A stretch of 29,305 bases of DNA from an uncultured Oxalobacter sp. (GCA_905202055.1 CAJKQK010000018.1:1-29305), one strand, 5' to 3'. Counted from the first letter of the stretch, positions 9,330 to 17,675 are shown. Program-made: numbers and translations. Notes: generated by a model from the letters alone, not told the origin.

Positions 9330-12300
9330 TCAGTCTTCGGCAGAGCCGGTGATTTTGTCACGATGGTGCCCGACACGCCGCGCCAGCCGGTCGAAATACA
9401 GATAGATGACGGGGGTAGTGAAGAGCGTCAGCACCTGCGAAACCAGAAGGCCACCGACCATCGTGATGCCGAGCGGGTTGCGGATTTCGGAACCGATACC
9501 CATCGCGAACATGAGGGGCAGGGCACCCAGCAGGGCGGCCATCGTCGTCATCATGATCGGGCGGAAACGCAAGAGACAGGCCTGATAAATGGCTTCACGC
9601 GGTGACATGCCTTCCTCACGTTCGGCAACCAGTGCGAAGTCGATCATCATGATGGCGTTTTTCTTGACGATGCCGATCAAAAGGATGATGCCGATGATGG
9701 CGATGACGGACAAATCCTTGCCGAACAGCATCAGGGCCAGCAGGGCACCGATACCGGCGGACGGCAGGGTGGACAGAATGGTGATCGGGTGGATGTAGCT
9801 TTCATACAGGATGCCGAGCACGATATACATCGTGACGATGGCGGCGAGGATCAGCCAGAGTGTGGAAGACAGGGAAGACTGGAAAGCCATCGCCGCGCCC
9901 TGGAAACGGGTCTGGATGCTGGCGGGCAGGCCCATTTCCATTTCCGTTTCCGTGATGGCGTCCACTGCCCCGGAAAGCGACGCTCCTTTGGCGAGGTTGA
10001 AGGAAACCGTCGCCGTCGGAAACTGGCCCAAATGGTTGATGGCGAGAATGGCCGGGCGCTGTTCGATGGTGACCATCGTATCGAGCGGAACAGTCGCGCC
10101 ACTGGCAGTCCTGACGTAAATGCCCCTGATGGCGGACGGGTCGAGCATCTCGTCCGGCTGGACTTCGAGCACGACGCGGTACTGGTTCGTCTGGGTGTAA
10201 ATAGTCGAAATCAGCCGCTGGCCGAAAGCGTTGTACAGGGCATTGGTGATGTCGGCTGTCGTGACGCCGAGACGGGAAGCCGTGTCACGGTTGATGTTGA
10301 CGTAAGCCTGAAGCCCGTTTTCCTGCAAGTCGCTGGCGACGTCGGTCAGTTCGGGGATTTGCCTCAACTGTTCGACGAGTTTCGGTGTCCACTCCGACAG
10401 TTCTTTCTGGCTGTTCGCCTGCAAGGTGAACTGGTACTGGGTACGTGAAGAGCGGCTGTCGATACTGATGTCCTGCACCGGTTGCAGGTATAGCGTCATG
10501 CCCGGAATGTCGGCGACGGTTTCGGCAAGGCGGCTCATGACGGTGTTGATGTCTTCCCGTTCGCTCTTCGGTTTCAGGTTGATGAGCATTTTGCCGTTGT
10601 TCGGAGCGGCATTGGTGCCGTCGACTCCGATGAAGGACGACAGGGAAAGCACGGCAGGATCTTGCAGGATGCGGTCGGCAACCTGTTCCTGACGGCGGGT
10701 CATCGCGTCGAAGGAAATGGACTGTGTGGCTTCGGAAACGCCCTGTATGACGCTGGTGTCCTGAAGCGGGAAGAAACCTTTCGGGATGACGATATAGAGG
10801 AGAGCGGTGACGACGATGGTGCCGACGGCGACCATGAGCGTCAGTTTCTGGTGGTCGAGTACCCGGTTCAGCCATTTGGCGTATTCGGCGATCACCCGGT
10901 CGAAGAAGTGGCCGCTGGCTTTGAAGAATTTGTTCTGGTTTTCCTCAGGGACGTGTTTCAGCAGCCGTGCGCTCATCATCGGCGTCAGGGTCAGCGAGAT
11001 GACGGCGGAAATCAGGATGGAGACGGCAAGCGTGACGGCGAATTCACGGAAAAGCCGACCGATGACGTCGCCCATGAAGAGCAGCGGGATCAGCACGGCG
11101 ATCAACGATACCGTCAGGGAAATGATCGTGAAACCGATCTGTTTCGAGCCTTTCAGGGCGGCTTCCATCGGGTCGTCGCCTTCCTCGATATAGCGGGCGA
11201 TGTTTTCGATCATGACGATGGCGTCGTCCACGACAAAGCCGGTCGCGATCGTCAGGGCCATCAGGGTCAGGTTGTTGATCGAAAATCCGAGCATGTACAT
11301 GACGCCAAAGGTGCCGACGAGCGAGAGCGGCACGGCGACTGCCGGGATGACCGTCGCCGTCATGTTCCGGAGGAAAACGAACACGACCATGACCACGAGC
11401 GCAATGGCCAGTACGAGTTCGAATTCCACGTCTTCGACCGAGGCACGGATGGTCGTTGTCCGGTCGGACAGGACGTTGACATCGACCGAAGCGGGAAGGC
11501 TGTTTTGCAGGGCAGGGAGGATATTCTTGATCCGGTCGGCAACGCCGATGACGTTGGCTCCGGGCTGCCGCTGGACGGTCAGGATGACGGAAGGGGTATT
11601 GCCCGCCCATGCGGCGAGGCGTGCGTTTTCCGCGCCATCGAAAACGGTCGCCACATCGGACAGGCGCACGGGCGAACCGTCGCGGTAAGCGATGATGATA
11701 CTGGCGAATTCGGAAGCGGTTTTCAACTGGTCGTTGCCGTCGATGGTCGAGGCCTGCAGGGGGCCGTCGAAGCTGCCTTTCGCCTGATTGACGTTCGCGC
11801 CGACGACGGCAGTGCGGACGTTTTCAAGCGTCAGGCCTTTGGCGGCGAGCGCTTTCGAGTTGGCGGCAATCCGCACGGCGGGGCGCTGGCCGCCGCTGAT
11901 GGAGACAAGGCCGACACCGGGAACCTGTGACAGTTTTTGCGCAAGCCGCGTATCGGCAAGGTCTTCGAGTTTCGTCATCGGCAATGTCGGTGACGTGACG
12001 GCAATCGTCAGGATCGGCGTATCCGCCGGGTTGACCTTGTTATAGATCGGCGGGTTGGGCAAATCGGACGGGAGCAGGTTGGTCGCTCCGTTGATCGCCG
12101 CCTGCACTTCCTGTTCCGCCACGTCGAGCGTCAGGGAGAGGGCGAATTGCAGCGTGACGACCGAGACGCCGTTGGAACTGGAAGACGACATCTGTTCCAG
12201 ACCCGGCATCTGGCCGAACTGGCGTTCCAGCGGGGCGGTGATCGTCGAGGTGACGACTTCGGGGCTGGCTCCCGGATAATAGGTGACGACCTGAATGGTC

Positions 12301-12428
12301 GGGTAATCGACTTCGGGAAGTGCGGCGACCGGCAGCAAACGCCATGCGACAAGACCGGAAAGCAGGATCGCGACCATGAAAAGGATGGTGGCGACCGGTC
12401 GGAGAATAAACGGGCGGGAAGGATTCAT
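9330..12428 (-). CDS. mdtB: RND multidrug efflux permease, MdtB-like
   Basis: First of the two RND permeases, 1032 residues. LLPVAALPEVDYPTIQVV, PLERQFGQMPGLEQMSS, DVAEQEVQAAINGATNLLPSDLPNPP and SGGQRPAVRI match the MdtB side of the MdtB/MdtC divide rather than AcrB. The TM4 aspartates are in TGFVVDDAIVMIEN, and the second-half motif LLIGIVKKNAIMMIDFALVAEREEG is shared with its neighbour, reflecting an old duplication. Both permeases keep the TM4 Asp pair, so neither looks catalytically dead by this criterion. In E. coli the functional trimer contains two MdtB and one MdtC. The start has an AGAGG motif just upstream and is 20 bases after the mdtA stop. Confidence 0.96.
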   Translation of the reverse strand: MNPSRPFILRPVATILFMVAILLSGLVAWRLLPVAALPEVDYPTIQVVTYYPGASPEVVTSTITAPLERQFGQMPGLEQMSSSSSNGVSVVTLQFALSLTLDVAEQEVQAAINGATNLLPSDLPNPPIYNKVNPADTPILTIAVTSPTLPMTKLEDLADTRLAQKLSQVPGVGLVSISGGQRPAVRIAANSKALAAKGLTLENVRTAVVGANVNQAKGSFDGPLQASTIDGNDQLKTASEFASIIIAYRDGSPVRLSDVATVFDGAENARLAAWAGNTPSVILTVQRQPGANVIGVADRIKNILPALQNSLPASVDVNVLSDRTTTIRASVEDVEFELVLAIALVVMVVFVFLRNMTATVIPAVAVPLSLVGTFGVMYMLGFSINNLTLMALTIATGFVVDDAIVMIENIARYIEEGDDPMEAALKGSKQIGFTIISLTVSLIAVLIPLLFMGDVIGRLFREFAVTLAVSILISAVISLTLTPMMSARLLKHVPEENQNKFFKASGHFFDRVIAEYAKWLNRVLDHQKLTLMVAVGTIVVTALLYIVIPKGFFPLQDTSVIQGVSEATQSISFDAMTRRQEQVADRILQDPAVLSLSSFIGVDGTNAAPNNGKMLINLKPKSEREDINTVMSRLAETVADIPGMTLYLQPVQDISIDSRSSRTQYQFTLQANSQKELSEWTPKLVEQLRQIPELTDVASDLQENGLQAYVNINRDTASRLGVTTADITNALYNAFGQRLISTIYTQTNQYRVVLEVQPDEMLDPSAIRGIYVRTASGATVPLDTMVTIEQRPAILAINHLGQFPTATVSFNLAKGASLSGAVDAITETEMEMGLPASIQTRFQGAAMAFQSSLSSTLWLILAAIVTMYIVLGILYESYIHPITILSTLPSAGIGALLALMLFGKDLSVIAIIGIILLIGIVKKNAIMMIDFALVAEREEGMSPREAIYQACLLRFRPIMMTTMAALLGALPLMFAMGIGSEIRNPLGITMVGGLLVSQVLTLFTTPVIYLYFDRLARRVGHHRDKITGSAED

Positions 12429-12448
12429 GCCGGCCTCTGGCTTTCAGC

Positions 12449-13741
12449 TTATTGGCGGGATGCGCCGGTTCCGTTTCCGGCCTCGCCTGTGCTGGCGGCA
12501 GGGGCTGCTGTTTTTCCGGCTTCGCCGTTTTCACCGGTTTTTGCAGGCGTTTCCTGTTTCTGTCCGGCCGCTTTTTTGTCTGTTTCGATTGCGGCGGCTT
12601 CGGCACTCCGGTCGACGATGCGGATTTTCGATTTGTCGCGCAGCTTGTCCAGTCCGTCGATCACGACGACTTGTCCCGGTTCGAGGCCATCCTCGACAAT
12701 GGTGTTTTCACCTGAGGTCGCGCCGATTTTCACTTTCGTCAGCGAGACGGTTTCATCCTGATTGACGCGATAGACGTAATGGCCGGGCTTGCCCAGCTGG
12801 ACGGCGACAGTCGGGATCGTGATGGCATTGGCTTGCGAACCGAGATGCAGGCGCACGTTGACGAACTGGTTCGGGAAAAGCTCATGGTTTTTGTTGTCGA
12901 ATTTCGATTTCAGGCTGATGGTGCCCGTCTCGGTGCTCAGCTGGTTGTCGATGGCCAGAATCGTTCCCTCGGACAGTTTGTTTTTATTGTCCCGGTCCCA
13001 TGCCTCGACCGTGAGGTTCGGGTTGGTCGCACGGGCTTTCAATACCTGCGTGAGATCGATTTCAGGGACGGCGAAAACGACGTTGATCGGCTCATCCTGT
13101 GTGATGGTGACGATACCATTGGTGTCCGTTGCATGGACGATGTTGCCGGGATCGACCTGTCTCAAACCGACACGACCGGAAATTGGAGCCGTGATGCGGC
13201 TGTAGGCAAGTTGCAGTTTCGCGTTGTCGACCGCGCCCTGATCGAGCCGGACGGTGCCTTCATACTGTTTGACGAGGGCGGCCTGCGTATCGACCTGTTG
13301 TCTGGCAATGGAATTCTGTTCGAGAAGCTGTTTGTAGCGCTGCAAGTCGATTTTCGCGTTTTGCAGGAGGGCGGAATCACGCATCAGCTGGCCTTCCGCC
13401 TGCAGCAGGGCGGCCTTGTAGGGGCGGGCGTCGAGTTCGGCGAGCAGCTGACCTTCTCTCACCAGCTGGCCCTCCCTGAAGTGTATTTTCATCAGCTGGC
13501 CGTCCACGCGGCTGCGGACGACGGCGGTATAAGTGGAATTGACGGTGCCAAGTGCATTGAGCTGAAGGGGCGCGTCACCTTGCCGGACAGTCGAAACCCC
13601 GACGGCGACCGCCGGGCCGCGTGGCGGTGTGCCCCGGTTCTTGGCGACGACCCAGACTATTCCACAGATGACGAGCAGGGTAGCGAGAACGGCGATGGCG
13701 ATGAAGAGAAGGCGGCGGGATTTCTGTGTAAAACGAAGCAT
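12449..13741 (-). CDS. mdtA: RND efflux periplasmic adaptor (membrane fusion protein), MdtA-like
   Basis: Periplasmic adaptor linking the RND permeases to the outer-membrane channel. From the chosen ATG (13741) it starts MLRFTQKSRRLLFIAIAVLATLLVICGIVWVVAKN, a basic stretch plus one hydrophobic anchor, as in MdtA. Lipoyl half-motifs flank an alpha-helical hairpin (VDGQLMKIHFREGQLVREGQLLAELD and ITAPISGRVGLRQVDPGNIV); beta-barrel and membrane-proximal domains follow. An upstream in-frame ATG at 13873 would add 44 residues before the anchor, which is atypical, so I reject it. The last 50 or so residues are a low-complexity Ala/Glu/Gly/Lys tail. It is first in the mdtA-mdtB-mdtC-OMF operon, with a promoter candidate about 170 bases upstream. 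Confidence 0.94.
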   Translation of the reverse strand: MLRFTQKSRRLLFIAIAVLATLLVICGIVWVVAKNRGTPPRGPAVAVGVSTVRQGDAPLQLNALGTVNSTYTAVVRSRVDGQLMKIHFREGQLVREGQLLAELDARPYKAALLQAEGQLMRDSALLQNAKIDLQRYKQLLEQNSIARQQVDTQAALVKQYEGTVRLDQGAVDNAKLQLAYSRITAPISGRVGLRQVDPGNIVHATDTNGIVTITQDEPINVVFAVPEIDLTQVLKARATNPNLTVEAWDRDNKNKLSEGTILAIDNQLSTETGTISLKSKFDNKNHELFPNQFVNVRLHLGSQANAITIPTVAVQLGKPGHYVYRVNQDETVSLTKVKIGATSGENTIVEDGLEPGQVVVIDGLDKLRDKSKIRIVDRSAEAAAIETDKKAAGQKQETPAKTGENGEAGKTAAPAASTGEAGNGTGASRQ

Positions 13742-13840
13742 GTTTGCACCAGACGTGACTTTTAAGGGAAGTTGTAATGGTAAAACGGAAAGCTTTAGCG
13801 CAGTCGATGTATCTCCACTGTAAAAGGATGGCCTGTCTGC

Positions 13841-13859
13841 AAACACCTGACAGGTGTTT
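13841..13859. promoter_or_regulatory. Inverted repeat in the mdtA leader
   Basis: AAACACCTGACAGGTGTTT: perfect 8-bp arms with a 3-base spacer, about 45-60 bases downstream of the predicted mdtA transcription start. It has the size and symmetry of a repressor (e.g. TetR/MarR-type) operator. On the mdtA strand no T-run follows it, so it is not a terminator for that transcript. The binding protein is unknown. Confidence 0.4.
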
Positions 13860-13908
13860 TCCAATCCGTCCATTGAACCCGATGTTTGGGAAACGTTTGT
13901 TCCAGAGC

Positions 13909-13938
13909 ATTGTATGTCCAGTTATTTCCGGTATTCAA
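13909..13938 (-). promoter_or_regulatory. Candidate sigma-70 promoter of the mdt operon
   Basis: Reading on the minus strand, TTGAAT (13938-13933) and TACAAT (13914-13909) are separated by 18 bases. This predicts a start near 13902 and a leader of about 160 bases before mdtA. It is the best promoter-like pair I found in the 371-base gap between mdtA and the rclA-like gene. Confidence 0.45.
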
Positions 13939-13955
13939 GCCGGATTTTTCAAACT

Positions 13956-13970
13956 GTTACATAGTTTTAC
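13956..13970 (-). promoter_or_regulatory. CpxR-like direct repeat upstream of the mdt promoter
   Basis: On the minus strand GTAAA-ACTAT-GTAAC, one mismatch from the CpxR box GTAAA-N5-GTAAA known from enterobacteria. It is centred about 60 bases upstream of the predicted start, where an OmpR-family activator would be expected. mdtABC of E. coli is controlled by BaeR and CpxR; transfer of that to this organism is inference. Confidence 0.35.
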
Positions 13971-14061
13971 AAATTAGCCTACCGGGAGGGGAAATGCGTT
14001 AAAAAAAGCAGACACTTATCCCGTTTTTCAAACGGAAAGAGATTCGGGTCTTCGGATATGG

Positions 14062-14094
14062 AAAAGCCCCGGCACAAATTGTTCCGGGGCTTTT
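14062..14094 (-). terminator. Intrinsic terminator downstream of the rclA-like gene
   Basis: Perfect 11-bp stem AAAAGCCCCGG / CCGGGGCTTTT with an 11-base loop, 19 bases after the stop of the rclA-like gene. Because the arms are A- and T-ended, it has a T-run in both directions and may also stop transcripts from the other side. Confidence 0.8.
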
Positions 14095-14112
14095 GGCTGG
14101 CAAGGTGACGAA

Positions 14113-15498
14113 TCAGGAAAACGGCTGTCCCATCAAATCGTTCAGGGCTTCACTCATGGACGGATGCGTGAAGATGAAGTCGCGCAGGAAAGTGTAAGGC
14201 TGCCCTGTTTTCATCGCCAGGGCCACGAGATTGATGACTTCGGACGAATCCACGCAGAAGAGGGTGGCACCAAGTATTTGTCCCGTTTTTTTGTCGATGA
14301 CGGCTTTCAGCATGCCATCGGTCTGTTCCAGGGTATGGGCACGGGGGACGGATGCGGCTGGCAGACGGACAATGCCGACGTCGATACCCTGTTTCTTCGC
14401 ATCGTCTTCGCCGAGTCCGATGCGGGACAGGGGCGGGTCGATGAACACGGAATAGGCGAAAGTCGAACGGTCTTCCGTGTTGCGGTGATGGTTGCCGAAC
14501 AGGTCGTCCCGGATGATGCGATAGTCGTCCAGTGAAATGTAGGTGAATTGCGGGCCACCCTTGACGTCTCCGACAGCCCAGACATGCGGGTTGGTCGTTT
14601 TCAGGTGCGAATCGACGACGATGGCGCCGCGGGAGTCGGTTTCGATCCCGGCAGCACCGAGGTTCAGCGCCGCTGTTTCAGGGCGTCGGCCGGTCGCCAG
14701 CAGGACGGCGTCGGCCTCGATTTCGTAGCTGTATCCGCCTTCGGTGTCGTGGCAGGAGAGTTTGACGGCACCGTCGACGTCCCTGATGGATTCGGTTTTG
14801 GCATTCATGCGGAATTCAACGCCTTTCTTTTCCAGAACGGCCTTGACGGCGGCGGCGACGTCGCGGTCTTCTTTAGGGATGAAATCGGCATGGTTGTCCA
14901 GCATGGTGACCTCTGAGCCGAATCCGGCATACATGGAAGCGAATTCGAGTCCGATGTAGCCCCCGCCAATGACAGCGAGCCGTTTCGGCAGCTCTTCCAG
15001 CTGCATGATGGTCGTGCTGGTATAGACGCGTTTGCTGTTTTTGACGCCGTCGATGGCCGGGATGATGGAACGTGCGCCGGTATTGATGAAGATATGGTCA
15101 GACGTGAGTTCCAGTGAATCGTTGTCCGCCAGTTTGACGGTTACGGCGTTGCCTGAAATGAAACTGGCTTCGCCGTTATAGACGGTGATGGCAGGGTTGT
15201 CCGCCAGATTGTGGTAATTCTTCTTGCGCAGCATACCGGTCAGCACGTTTTTCTTGTCGATGGCCCGGGCGTAATGCTGCCTTTCGGCTTCCTTGTCGCC
15301 ATGCGTGAGGCATCGGGTTTCATTGGCCTGATGGACGAGGGTCTTGGTCGGAATGCAGCCGATAGTGATACAGGTACCACCGTACATTTTGTCGGAACGT
15401 TCGATCATGGCGACTTTCCAGTTCCGTTTGGCGAGATCGGCGGCCAGCGTTTTGCCACCTTTCCCGAATCCGATAATAATGGCATCGACTTTTTCCAT
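14113..15498 (-). CDS. rclA: RclA-like pyridine nucleotide-disulfide oxidoreductase
   Basis: FAD-dependent cytoplasmic reductase of the RclA (YkgC) branch. In E. coli RclA protects against reactive chlorine and reduces Cu(II) with NAD(P)H. The N-terminus IIIGFGKGGKTLAADLAK is the FAD-binding Rossmann motif. The redox disulfide is in MYGGTCITIGCIPTKTLVHQA (C43, C48). A second nucleotide-binding motif is IGGGYIGLEFASMYAGFGSE, GDVKGGPQFTYISLDDYRI is near-identical to RclA as I recall it, and THPSMSE near the C-terminus supplies the His-Glu pair. Length is 461 residues. Start supported by GAGGAAAG seven bases upstream. The partners RclR, RclB and RclC of E. coli are not seen here. A mercuric reductase is less likely because no terminal vicinal cysteines are present. 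Confidence 0.92.
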   Translation of the reverse strand: MEKVDAIIIGFGKGGKTLAADLAKRNWKVAMIERSDKMYGGTCITIGCIPTKTLVHQANETRCLTHGDKEAERQHYARAIDKKNVLTGMLRKKNYHNLADNPAITVYNGEASFISGNAVTVKLADNDSLELTSDHIFINTGARSIIPAIDGVKNSKRVYTSTTIMQLEELPKRLAVIGGGYIGLEFASMYAGFGSEVTMLDNHADFIPKEDRDVAAAVKAVLEKKGVEFRMNAKTESIRDVDGAVKLSCHDTEGGYSYEIEADAVLLATGRRPETAALNLGAAGIETDSRGAIVVDSHLKTTNPHVWAVGDVKGGPQFTYISLDDYRIIRDDLFGNHHRNTEDRSTFAYSVFIDPPLSRIGLGEDDAKKQGIDVGIVRLPAASVPRAHTLEQTDGMLKAVIDKKTGQILGATLFCVDSSEVINLVALAMKTGQPYTFLRDFIFTHPSMSEALNDLMGQPFS

Positions 15499-15552
15499 TT
15501 TGCTTTCCTCTTCTTTTTATTGTCCAACGCCTTGGCGCGTCATGTGACAGGA

Positions 15553-15567
15553 ATGCCATGCTGGCAT
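15553..15567. promoter_or_regulatory. Inverted repeat upstream of the rclA-like gene
   Basis: ATGCCA-TGC-TGGCAT, perfect 6-bp arms, about 55 bases upstream of the rclA-like start. It is a possible operator. A second symmetric element, TTTCCTGCAGGAAA, lies at 15624-15637 in the same gap. I could not pick a convincing -10/-35 pair here. Confidence 0.25.
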
Positions 15568-15705
15568 GCTTTGGCAAAGGCGGTTTTAACCTGAGTCAGC
15601 ATCCAGTTTAACCCGGTATGGAATTTCCTGCAGGAAAGGTCCCGTTTCCGCAAAGAGGGTCGGGCTTCCCGCTGTCCTGCCAGGGCCGCCTGAAAATGGA
15701 CAAGT

Positions 15706-15740
15706 CCCGCAGCATGTGTTCAATGCGCTGCGGGTTTCTT
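15706..15740 (+). terminator. Hairpin with T-run at the end of the PNPOx-like gene
   Basis: CCCGCAGC / GCTGCGGG stem (15706-15713 and 15727-15734) with a 13-base loop. The T-rich tail TTTCTTTT follows on the + strand, although the adjacent gene ends from the other side. For the minus-strand gene it is a hairpin without a good T-run, so it may be a weak terminator or a 3' stabiliser. No + strand gene precedes it. Confidence 0.45.
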
Positions 15741-16196
15741 TTATTTGCGGTTTTCCAGTACGGAAGGGTCGGGTGCAACCGGCAGGTCTTCCTTGTCGAA
15801 ATCATAGGTATTTTCGATGGGAGGGGTTTCGGACAGGTCGTAATACACCATTCGCCCGGCGACAAAGCGCAGGTACGCCAGTTCCTTGTAGCTGGTGTAG
15901 AGGCGTTGCAGCAGCTTGCTCTCGTTGTAGATGTCCCGGCAGGTTTCGTCGGGCACGTCGAAGTGCACTTTCCCTTCAAGGCGCACGGAAATGCCGCCTT
16001 TCCATGCGAGCGCTTCCGCGCGGTCGTTGTCCTGCAACTGGGCGTAGGTCTCCGACAGGGGGGAAACGGCGAAATACAGTGTATGGCCTTCGGTCTTCAT
16101 CAGTTCGAGGACGCGGACTTTCGGGTTGTGATGTCTGTCGCAGGTGGCGAATGCCATGTCTTCCTGTTTTTCCAGAAAATGGAATGCTTTTTTCAT
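15741..16196 (-). CDS. Pyridoxamine 5'-phosphate oxidase-like FMN-binding protein
   Basis: Small flavin-binding split-barrel protein of 151 residues. MAFATCDRHHNPKVRVLELMKTEGHTLYFAVSP is the typical first half of this superfamily: a strand, then N-x-x-(V/R)-V-R, then a TLYF strand. The GGISVRLEGKVHFDVPDE block is the second barrel segment. Members include flavin reductases and general stress proteins; too little is diagnostic here to claim pyridoxine biosynthesis, and the length is much shorter than PdxH. It starts 11 bases after the stop of the NAD(P)-binding protein gene, with GAAAGG seven bases before the ATG, so the two are probably co-transcribed. Confidence 0.8.
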   Translation of the reverse strand: MKKAFHFLEKQEDMAFATCDRHHNPKVRVLELMKTEGHTLYFAVSPLSETYAQLQDNDRAEALAWKGGISVRLEGKVHFDVPDETCRDIYNESKLLQRLYTSYKELAYLRFVAGRMVYYDLSETPPIENTYDFDKEDLPVAPDPSVLENRK

Positions 16197-16207
16197 GTGT
16201 ATGCCTT

Positions 16208-16876
16208 TCAGTATCCGATGGTGAAACGTTCCTGATGGTGTACCGGCGCGTCGATTTCATCCATGAGGGCGCTGGCGTAATCCCCGGTGGAAATCAGGGA
16301 GAGGCCGTCGGGATTGGCGATCAGGTCGTTTTCGCCAAGCCGGTAAGTGCCTGTTGCCGGTGCGGGGACGATGCTTGCAGCCGGTGAGAAATAAACCCAG
16401 TCGATATCGTGTTCGTGTTTCAGGACGTCCAGATAAAAACCGCCGAGCATGCGGATGCCGGAGGCTTCGTCATCCGGCAGGGCGCCGGTATCCATGAGCA
16501 TGACGCCCGGTTTGACGTAAAGTGTGCCGGCTTCCCCGACGAAGAGGATTCTTGCGATCCCCGCTTCCTTGACGCCTTCCAGTATGAACGGGTAGAGCTG
16601 GAGGACGGAATCGAAAAGGTTCGGCTGTTCGAATGCGGGATTGTGCGAAACGATGACGGCGTCGGCTTTTCTGGCCAGATCGCAAACGCGGTCGACGGAA
16701 TAGACGTCGGTCCGGATGATCGTCAGGTTCGGGTTTTTGACGGGAATCCGGTCGGGAAAAGGATCCACGGCAATCACTTCGTGATTGCGTCTTAAAGCCT
16801 CTTCGATGATAGGGCGGCCGATCATTCCGCCGCCACCGAAAATGACCAGTCTCATATTGGGTTTGTCCAGTCGCAT
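16208..16876 (-). CDS. NAD(P)-binding Rossmann-fold protein (NmrA/atypical SDR type)
   Basis: Predicted dinucleotide-binding protein of 222 residues related to the atypical short-chain dehydrogenases that carry NAD(P)H-binding (NmrA-like) domains. MRLVIFGGGGMIGRPIIEEALRRNHEVIAVD is the N-terminal Rossmann motif (GxxGxxG). LYPFILEGVKEAGIARILFVGEAG and YLDVLKHEHDIDWVYFSPA follow as in NAD(P)H-binding epimerase-like proteins. The classical YxxxK is not visible, so catalysis is doubtful. ATG at 16855 (M8) would start right at the Rossmann strand; neither start has a strong ribosome-binding site. Substrate unknown. It is the first gene of a two-gene unit with the PNPOx-like gene. Confidence 0.8.
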   Translation of the reverse strand: MRLDKPNMRLVIFGGGGMIGRPIIEEALRRNHEVIAVDPFPDRIPVKNPNLTIIRTDVYSVDRVCDLARKADAVIVSHNPAFEQPNLFDSVLQLYPFILEGVKEAGIARILFVGEAGTLYVKPGVMLMDTGALPDDEASGIRMLGGFYLDVLKHEHDIDWVYFSPAASIVPAPATGTYRLGENDLIANPDGLSLISTGDYASALMDEIDAPVHHQERFTIGY

Positions 16877-16927
16877 GTTTGTGCTCGCTTGCAGGTGAAA
16901 ATTCCGGTTTCTTTTTGAGTCCCGTGA

Positions 16928-16943
16928 CAGGAAATGGTTCCTG
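16928..16943. promoter_or_regulatory. Inverted repeat between divergent genes
   Basis: CAGGAA-ATGG-TTCCTG, perfect 6-bp arms, in the 241-base gap between the NAD(P)-binding gene (minus) and the DUF1622-like gene (plus). It is a possible operator for either direction. Otherwise I see no clear promoter in this gap. Confidence 0.25.
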
Positions 16944-17117
16944 CATCATAGGTGGTTTGCCGATCTGGTCAGTTGCGATGGATTAAAGGTATGTATTGTG
17001 CAAAAAGTCTGTTCCGGATTAAAGCAGCCACGGCCATGATGGGGTAAAAACTGAATCCGGAAAGTGCATTCGGCACACAGGGTTTCAGAGCAAAAACAGT
17101 GGGTGGAAGAGGCAAAT

Positions 17118-17495
17118 ATGGATATCGTATTTTTGAAAGAAGGTCTGATTCAGGTCGTGCGCATTTTGCAATTTGTGCTGGAAACCGCTTCGGTCGTTTG
17201 TGTGCTGGCTGGCTTTGTCAAAACCGTCTATATCGGGATCCGCTCCCGCCAGGGGTTTGTCATCAATTCCGAAGTCAAGCTCACTTTCGGACGCTGGCTC
17301 GCGATGGCGCTGGAGTTCCAGCTGGCCGCCGATATCCTGAATACGACGGTCGATCCGGATATCGAAGGCCTGATCAAGCTGTTCGGCATCGCCCTGATCC
17401 GGACGTTTTTGAATTACTTCCTGACGAAAGAGATCGAGATGGAGGGGAAGTCTTCGGGTTTGCCTTCTGTTTCGACGGAAAAAATAAATGAGTGA
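17118..17495 (+). CDS. Small membrane protein, DUF1622-like
   Basis: About 125 residues with two or three hydrophobic segments (ILQFVLETASVVCVLAGFVKTVYIG, then FGRWLAMALEFQLAADIL and LIKLFGIALIRTFLNYFL). LEFQLAADIL followed by a late IRTFLNYFL(T)KE fits the DUF1622 family of unknown function as I recall it. Start at 17118 is supported by AGAGG five bases upstream; an in-frame ATG at 17064 lacks this. It appears monocistronic, with a short palindromic hairpin and T-run about 60 bases downstream. Confidence 0.78.
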   Translation: MDIVFLKEGLIQVVRILQFVLETASVVCVLAGFVKTVYIGIRSRQGFVINSEVKLTFGRWLAMALEFQLAADILNTTVDPDIEGLIKLFGIALIRTFLNYFLTKEIEMEGKSSGLPSVSTEKINE

Positions 17496-17556
17496 AATCA
17501 AGGCGCTCTTTTTAAGGTTCTTTTCGTTGGACTTATTCCTTACACCATTTTTTGAT

Positions 17557-17576
17557 AATCCCGATCGGGATTTTTT
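17557..17576 (+). terminator. Palindrome with T-run, possible terminator or HipB operator
   Basis: AATCCCGATCGGGATT (17557-17572), a 16-bp perfect palindrome followed by more T. As RNA it would form a short 6-bp stem, a weak terminator for the DUF1622-like gene. Its ATCC-N6-GGAT layout also resembles a HipB operator, and the CCCGATCGG core recurs at 17610-17618. Confidence 0.4.
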
Positions 17577-17607
17577 GTGCGGTGAATAATTGTTTTGTGA
17601 ATAAATA

Positions 17608-17670
17608 AACCCGATCGGTTCTTTTCTGGATAATTTATTTGTTTATAGGATAATATCATCCCGAAAGGGA
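17608..17670 (+). promoter_or_regulatory. hipBA promoter/operator region with repeated half-sites
   Basis: This stretch ahead of hipB holds CCCGATCGG (17610-17618), GGATAAT twice exactly 20 bases apart (17628-17634 and 17648-17654), and TCCCGAAAGGGA (17659-17670) directly before the start codon. The GATAAT cores could serve as -10 boxes, but no good -35 was found. GGATA is also the half-site of the E. coli HipB operator (TATCC-N8-GGATA), so autoregulation by the HipB-HipA complex is likely. The AAGGGA arm also provides the ribosome-binding site. Confidence 0.45.
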
Positions 17671-17675
17671 CGAAA

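Noticed and set aside
10662..11930. 422-codon open frame on the + strand inside mdtB
   Set aside because: Antisense shadow of mdtB with an unnatural Asp/Gly/His-rich composition and no ribosome-binding site.
13777..13977. 66-codon + strand frame in the mdt control region
   Set aside because: Overlaps the predicted promoter and inverted repeat, with no ribosome-binding site or recognisable content.
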